From: Clostridiales bacterium
Lineage (GTDB): Bacteria > Bacillota > Clostridia > Oscillospirales > QAMX01
DNA length: 8,685 nt
Assembly (NCBI GenBank): GCA_012841675.1
Contig: DUUG01000275.1
Coordinates: 1-8,685 of the forward strand
Direction: 5' to 3'
The notes beneath the pieces were generated by a model. That model ran no database searches. It was not told where the DNA came from and was given only the letters and a program-made list of their open reading frames with translations. Shown here one piece after another: positions 5,523 to 8,685 of the stretch (positions within the stretch are counted from its first letter, which is position 1; every line of letters begins with the position of its first letter). The position numbers and the translations under genes are program-made.

Positions 5523-7409
5523 GTGGATCTATTGCTGAAGGAAAAGGCGCAAACGTTTCCTGCGTCGCCCGGCGTGTATCATTTTTACGATGCAAACGGA
5601 GAAATTATATATATCGGAAAGGCCAAGGTTCTGAAAAACCGCGTGACGCAGTATTTTCAAAATCCAGCGGGCCTTTCTTTTAAAATTCGGCGGATGGTCG
5701 CTTCGGCCAGAGATATTGCCTATATCGTTACGGCCAGCGAGTTTGAAGCGCTGATGCTCGAATGCAGCCTTATCCGGAGATATAAGCCCAAATACAACAC
5801 GCTGCTAAAAAATTCGCCGGGATACCCCTATGTGCGCGTAGATATGCAAGAGCCGTACCCGAAGTTTACCATTGACACACAGCGCAAAAAGGACGGCGCC
5901 CTCTATTTTGGCCCCTTCGGCGGGGGATATACCACCATGACGGCCTTAGCCGCCGTTTCGGAGATGCTGCAGCTGCCTGTTTGCAATCGCCAGTTTCCCA
6001 GAGATATCGGAAAAGAGCGGCCTTGCCTGCATTATCAATTGGGGCGGTGTTTTGGCCCCTGCCGCCCGGAGGCGGACCCAAACGATTACAGACGGCGAAT
6101 CGAGCAGGCGGTTATGCTTTTCTCGGGGAAATACGAGGGGTTAGAGGCCCAACTCAAAGAAGAAATGGAAGCGGCCGCCGAACGCCTGGAATTTGAGCAG
6201 GCGGCACAGATTCGGAATCGCCTGCTGGCCGTGTCCCGTTTTGGCAAGGAACAGCAGACCATGTTTCTTTCCCATGAGCGAATGGATGCCATAGGCTTTC
6301 ACGTGGGAGAAACGCGCATGGTCATCTCTGTTTTGTTTGTGCGGGAGGGGCAGATTACCGCCCAGCATATGGAAACCTTTAAAATTAGGGAGGCCTCGGA
6401 AGCGGCCGACTTGTATGAGGATTTTCTCAAGCAATTTTATCCGGGCCGGGATTTCTTGCCCGATATTATTTTGCTGCCTAAGGATTTTGAAGATCGAGAG
6501 CTGCTAGAGCGCCTGCTGAGCGAGGAACGGGGCAAGGCCGTAACCCTTGCCATTCCTAAGCGGGGGCCTAAGCTGAAGCTTATTTTACAGGCTGAAACCA
6601 ATGCCCGGCAGGAGGTTGACCGCATTACAACACCGGCGGAAAAGCTGCATTTTGCCCTTTCCGAACTGGCAAGGCTTGCCATGCTGCCGGCAATGCCGAA
6701 ACGCATCGAAGCCTTTGACATCTCCAATACGGGGGATGACGCCATTGTCGGGTCGATGATTGTGTTGGAAAACGGAAAGCCTGCCAAATCGGCATACCGG
6801 CGCTTTACCATAAGGGGGCAGGACAAGCAAGATGATTACGCTGCCATGTCGGAGATGCTGTCTCGCCGTTTAGACCGTATCCACGAGCAGGGTGCCTTTG
6901 GAGAAACCCCCGATCTCATTTTAATCGACGGCGGGCGAACCCACGCCATGACGGTGAAAAGGCTTTTGTCTGTTCGTGGATTGTCGATTCCGCTTTTGGG
7001 CATGGTAAAAGACGGTCGCCACCAAACTCGTGCGCTGGTAACGCCGGAAGGGGAGGAAATCGGATTGTCCGGCCATCCTGCCGTATATGCGCTTATTGCT
7101 AAGGCGCAGGAGGAGGCCCATCGCTTTGCTCTTGCGTTCCATCGGGCCAAGAAGAGAAAGCGAACCCTTTCCACTTCTCTGACGAAAATTCCCGGCATCG
7201 GCAAGGTGCGGGCCACCTTGCTGCTTCGCAAGTTCGGTTCCATTGCCAAGATCAAGGCAGCCGACATAGACCAACTGGCCGAGCATTTGCCCCGAACTGT
7301 TGCGGAAAATGTGTATGCCTATTTCCACCCGCCGGCTCCCGACGTGGCGCCGCCTGAAGAAACCGGCGAGGAAAATGCATCCGACGGAAAGGACGAAACC
7401 ATCCAATGA
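5523..7409 (+). CDS. uvrC: UvrC, excinuclease ABC subunit C
   Basis: UvrC joins UvrB at damaged DNA and makes the 3' and then 5' incisions of nucleotide excision repair. The product is 628 aa, normal length. Domains in order: GIY-YIG nuclease (SPGVYHF 15-21, YIG 30-32, R40, E80); a four-cysteine set C154, C168, C176, C180, the positions that hold an iron-sulfur cluster in E. coli UvrC; UVR motif (about 205-240); RNase H-like nuclease with D399 (EAFDISN), D469 (LILIDGG) and conserved histidines H533/H540; and a helix-hairpin-helix region (about 551-600, KIPGIGKVRATLLLRKFGS). Residues after 603 form an acidic, proline-rich variable tail. The start is GTG at 5523, with AGGAG seven nt upstream and the usual beginning LLLKEKAQTFPASPGVY. 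The TGA overlaps the rsmD ATG (ATGA), which suggests translational coupling. Confidence 0.98.
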   Translation: MDLLLKEKAQTFPASPGVYHFYDANGEIIYIGKAKVLKNRVTQYFQNPAGLSFKIRRMVASARDIAYIVTASEFEALMLECSLIRRYKPKYNTLLKNSPGYPYVRVDMQEPYPKFTIDTQRKKDGALYFGPFGGGYTTMTALAAVSEMLQLPVCNRQFPRDIGKERPCLHYQLGRCFGPCRPEADPNDYRRRIEQAVMLFSGKYEGLEAQLKEEMEAAAERLEFEQAAQIRNRLLAVSRFGKEQQTMFLSHERMDAIGFHVGETRMVISVLFVREGQITAQHMETFKIREASEAADLYEDFLKQFYPGRDFLPDIILLPKDFEDRELLERLLSEERGKAVTLAIPKRGPKLKLILQAETNARQEVDRITTPAEKLHFALSELARLAMLPAMPKRIEAFDISNTGDDAIVGSMIVLENGKPAKSAYRRFTIRGQDKQDDYAAMSEMLSRRLDRIHEQGAFGETPDLILIDGGRTHAMTVKRLLSVRGLSIPLLGMVKDGRHQTRALVTPEGEEIGLSGHPAVYALIAKAQEEAHRFALAFHRAKKRKRTLSTSLTKIPGIGKVRATLLLRKFGSIAKIKAADIDQLAEHLPRTVAENVYAYFHPPAPDVAPPEETGEENASDGKDETIQ

Positions 7410-7984
7410 AAGTAACTACTGGCACAGCCAGAGGATTTAAACTCGAAAGCGTACCCGGCATGGATGTGCGCCCCACAGCCGACAAGGTCAAGCAGGCCAT
7501 TTTCAACATGCTGCAATTCGAGCTGGAAGGGCGGCGCGTTATTGATTTATTTGCCGGAACGGGGCAGCTTGGCATCGAAGCGCTAAGTCGCGGCGCGACC
7601 TACGCCGATTTGGTAGACAACCTGCCTGCCTCTGTGGCAATTATTCGTAAAAATTTAAAAAAAACCAAGCTTTCTGAAAAGGCAACTGTGCATTTATCGG
7701 ATTATAAATCCTTTTTAAAGGGCTATTCCAAGCAAAAATGCCACATATTATTACTGGATCCGCCCTATCGGGCAGGATATATAGCAAGGATACTAAAATT
7801 TGTGCAAACGTTTGACATCATGGCGCCAAATGGTATAATTATATGCGAGAGTGACACAGCCGACGTAATCCCTTCGGAAATCGGCTGTCTTGTGCAGGAA
7901 AAGCGAAAGGTACACGGCTCTACGGCTATTACTATGCTGCGCCGTGTTGTGGACAAGCAGGGGGAGGATAGGACCCATGCGTAG
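7406..7984 (+). CDS. rsmD: RsmD, 16S rRNA (guanine(966)-N(2))-methyltransferase
   Basis: RsmD uses S-adenosylmethionine to N2-methylate guanine 966 of 16S rRNA during small-subunit maturation. The 192-aa product begins MKVTTGTARGFKLESVPG, has the family block VRPTADKVKQAIFNML (21-36), the SAM-binding motif VIDLFAGTGQLGIEALSRGA (45-64) and the catalytic DPPY (118-121) typical of N-methyltransferases. Its start overlaps the uvrC stop by 4 nt, and its end overlaps coaD by 8 nt. The pairing rsmD-coaD is very common in Firmicutes. The stretch from about 7640 to 7860 is clearly more A/T-rich than the neighbouring genes, includes a run of eight A (7657-7664), and carries a full-consensus sigma-A promoter; the reading frame is nevertheless intact and conserved motifs are present throughout. 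Confidence 0.96.
   Translation: MKVTTGTARGFKLESVPGMDVRPTADKVKQAIFNMLQFELEGRRVIDLFAGTGQLGIEALSRGATYADLVDNLPASVAIIRKNLKKTKLSEKATVHLSDYKSFLKGYSKQKCHILLLDPPYRAGYIARILKFVQTFDIMAPNGIIICESDTADVIPSEIGCLVQEKRKVHGSTAITMLRRVVDKQGEDRTHA
7812..7839 (+). promoter_or_regulatory. Full-consensus sigma-A promoter inside rsmD, probably for coaD
   Basis: TTGACA (7812-7817), a 16-nt spacer and TATAAT (7834-7839), with TGG directly before the -10 (an extended -10). Both hexamers match the consensus perfectly, which is rare by chance. The expected start near 7846 gives a leader of about 130 nt to the coaD ATG. It lies in codons for TFDIMAPNGII, a region where the protein family is also conserved, so coding constraint explains part of the sequence. 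Confidence 0.6.
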
Positions 7985-8456
7985 GGCGATGTTTCCCGGA
8001 AGCTTTGACCCTGTAACGCTGGGTCATGTGAACCTAGTTCGCCGCTTGGCCGCTATTTTTGACGAGGTTATTGTGGCCGTTTCTCAAAATGCGGCGAAAA
8101 AGCCGCGCTTCTCTTTGCAAGAGCGGTGTGACCTTTGGGAGCAGGCGCTAGCCGAGCAAGGCAGGCCTTCCAATGTTCGAATCCTGTCCTGCACGGGACT
8201 TGTGGCCACGTTTGCAAAAGAAAATCAGGTATCGGCGCTTGTAAAGGGCATTCGCAACGGGGAAGATCTGGCTTATGAACAGCAGATTGCCCGGGTGAAC
8301 TTGGATTTGGCCGGGGTGGAAACCCTGTTTTTGCCGGCAGAGCCGTCGCTTGCGCATGTAAGCTCTAGCGTGGCGCTGCATCTTTACGAAATGGGTGCGC
8401 CGGTGGAGGGGTATCTGCCTGCGGCGGTGATTGCTGCGTTGGCAAAGGCCCGATAA
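7977..8456 (+). CDS. coaD: CoaD, phosphopantetheine adenylyltransferase
   Basis: CoaD transfers AMP from ATP to 4'-phosphopantetheine, the fourth step of coenzyme A synthesis, in the cytoplasm. The 159-aa product has the family start MRRAMFPGSFDPVTLGH, with the nucleotidyltransferase motif ending in H17, then KKPRFSLQERCDL (41-53), the KGIRNGEDLAYEQQ block (90-103) and VSSS (128-131). The ATG at 7977 has GGGGGAGGA eight nt upstream and overlaps the end of rsmD by 8 nt; a longer frame reaching back to 7890 lies inside rsmD and lacks family resemblance. One oddity: after SSS the expected V-R/K-E (ISSTxxR motif) reads VALH, so the conserved basic residue is replaced by Leu134. Length and the rest of the fold are intact. 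The gene ends with tandem stop codons (TAATAA). Confidence 0.95.
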   Translation: MRRAMFPGSFDPVTLGHVNLVRRLAAIFDEVIVAVSQNAAKKPRFSLQERCDLWEQALAEQGRPSNVRILSCTGLVATFAKENQVSALVKGIRNGEDLAYEQQIARVNLDLAGVETLFLPAEPSLAHVSSSVALHLYEMGAPVEGYLPAAVIAALAKAR

Positions 8457-8493
8457 TAAACTTTATTCTTCTGACGATGAGGGGGCTTCTTAT

Positions 8494-8685
8494 ATGGACG
8501 AAAGACACAGTGTTGACGAATTGGTAACGCTACTGGGCGAATTGGTAAATGACGCATGGTCCATGCCGTTAAGCGGAGGCAAAGTGGTTTTAGAGCGGGA
8601 TAGGCTTTTAGACCTAGTGGAGGAAATTAAGGCCGTCTTGCCCGGGGATTTACAGCAGGCCAGAGCAATCGTTGCTTCCAGAAAC
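8494..8685 (+). CDS. Small acidic protein downstream of coaD (N-terminal fragment, open at window edge)
   Basis: The 64 visible residues begin MDERHSVDELVTLLGELVNDA and contain MPLSGGKVVLERDRLLDLVEE, then IKAVLPGDLQQARAIVASRN, with no stop before the window ends. I recall proteins of this pattern (a short helix, a loop of xxPLSGKVxxDRxxLLxLLxxI type, a proline, then a long charged coiled coil) next to coaD in many Clostridia, often annotated as ATPase or ATP synthase subunit B-like; that name reflects coiled-coil similarity and is not a proven function. The ATG has AGGGGG (8480-8485) upstream at 8 nt. It starts 37 nt after coaD with no hairpin between, so it is probably cotranscribed. Function unknown. 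Confidence 0.75.
   Translation, partial: MDERHSVDELVTLLGELVNDAWSMPLSGGKVVLERDRLLDLVEEIKAVLPGDLQQARAIVASRN

Noticed and set aside
5506..5535. TTGACA right after the ptsH terminator as a -35 for uvrC.
   Set aside because: No acceptable -10 lies 16-18 nt downstream (CTATTG or TATTGC), and the hexamer overlaps the ribosome binding site region.
7657..7664. Run of eight A in rsmD as a slippage or phase-variation site.
   Set aside because: The frame is intact on both sides and no alternative product with a meaningful domain results. Runs of this length occur by chance in an A/T-rich patch.
7890..7976. Upstream extension of coaD from an ATG inside rsmD.
   Set aside because: The extra 29 residues are unlike CoaD and come from another frame of rsmD. 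The ATG at 7977 gives the normal CoaD start and has GGGGGAGGA upstream.

Overview
The window looks like ordinary chromosomal core sequence from a Gram-positive, probably endospore-forming member of the Clostridia (tentatively an Oscillospirales-like lineage). This rests on the gene order mraZ-rsmH-ftsL-spoVD-murE, a SpoVD-type penicillin-binding protein with PASTA domains and a sigma-E-like promoter, an HPr carrying both His15 and the regulatory Ser46, strong AGGAGG-type ribosome binding sites, and moderate GC content. Species cannot be named from the sequence. I see no mobile element, CRISPR array, tRNA or rRNA, and no plainly novel multi-gene system. The most interesting content is regulatory.

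Left half, minus strand (4817 down to 1): the start of a division and cell wall (dcw) cluster. It encodes MraZ (transcription regulator), RsmH (16S rRNA methyltransferase), an FtsL/DivIC-like membrane protein, one class B PBP of the SpoVD type, and the first 108 codons of MurE, cut by the window edge just before its ATP-binding loop. A clean sigma-A promoter precedes mraZ, followed by three MraZ-box-like repeats at an exact 11-bp period. Between ftsL and the PBP gene there is a terminator-like hairpin and then a close match to a sporulation sigma-E promoter. No separate vegetative FtsI/PBP2B gene is present here.

Centre (4818-5197): a divergent control region of about 380 bp. It holds the mraZ promoter and operator repeats, a set of dyads of unknown role, an A/T-rich stretch, and the ptsH promoter, which is overlapped by a perfect 9-bp inverted repeat.

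Right half, plus strand (5198 to the end): ptsH (HPr), uvrC (excision nuclease subunit C), rsmD (16S rRNA guanine-N2 methyltransferase), coaD (phosphopantetheine adenylyltransferase) and the start of a small acidic protein often found next to coaD in Clostridia. ptsH and uvrC are separated by a terminator-like hairpin. uvrC-rsmD and rsmD-coaD overlap by 4 and 8 nt, so they are probably translationally coupled. A full-consensus sigma-A promoter with an extended -10 lies inside rsmD and could drive coaD independently.

Together the two halves serve wall synthesis, division and sporulation on one side, and sugar-transport regulation, DNA repair, ribosome maturation and coenzyme A synthesis on the other. 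Intercistronic hairpins and internal promoters appear to uncouple genes that need different expression levels or timing.
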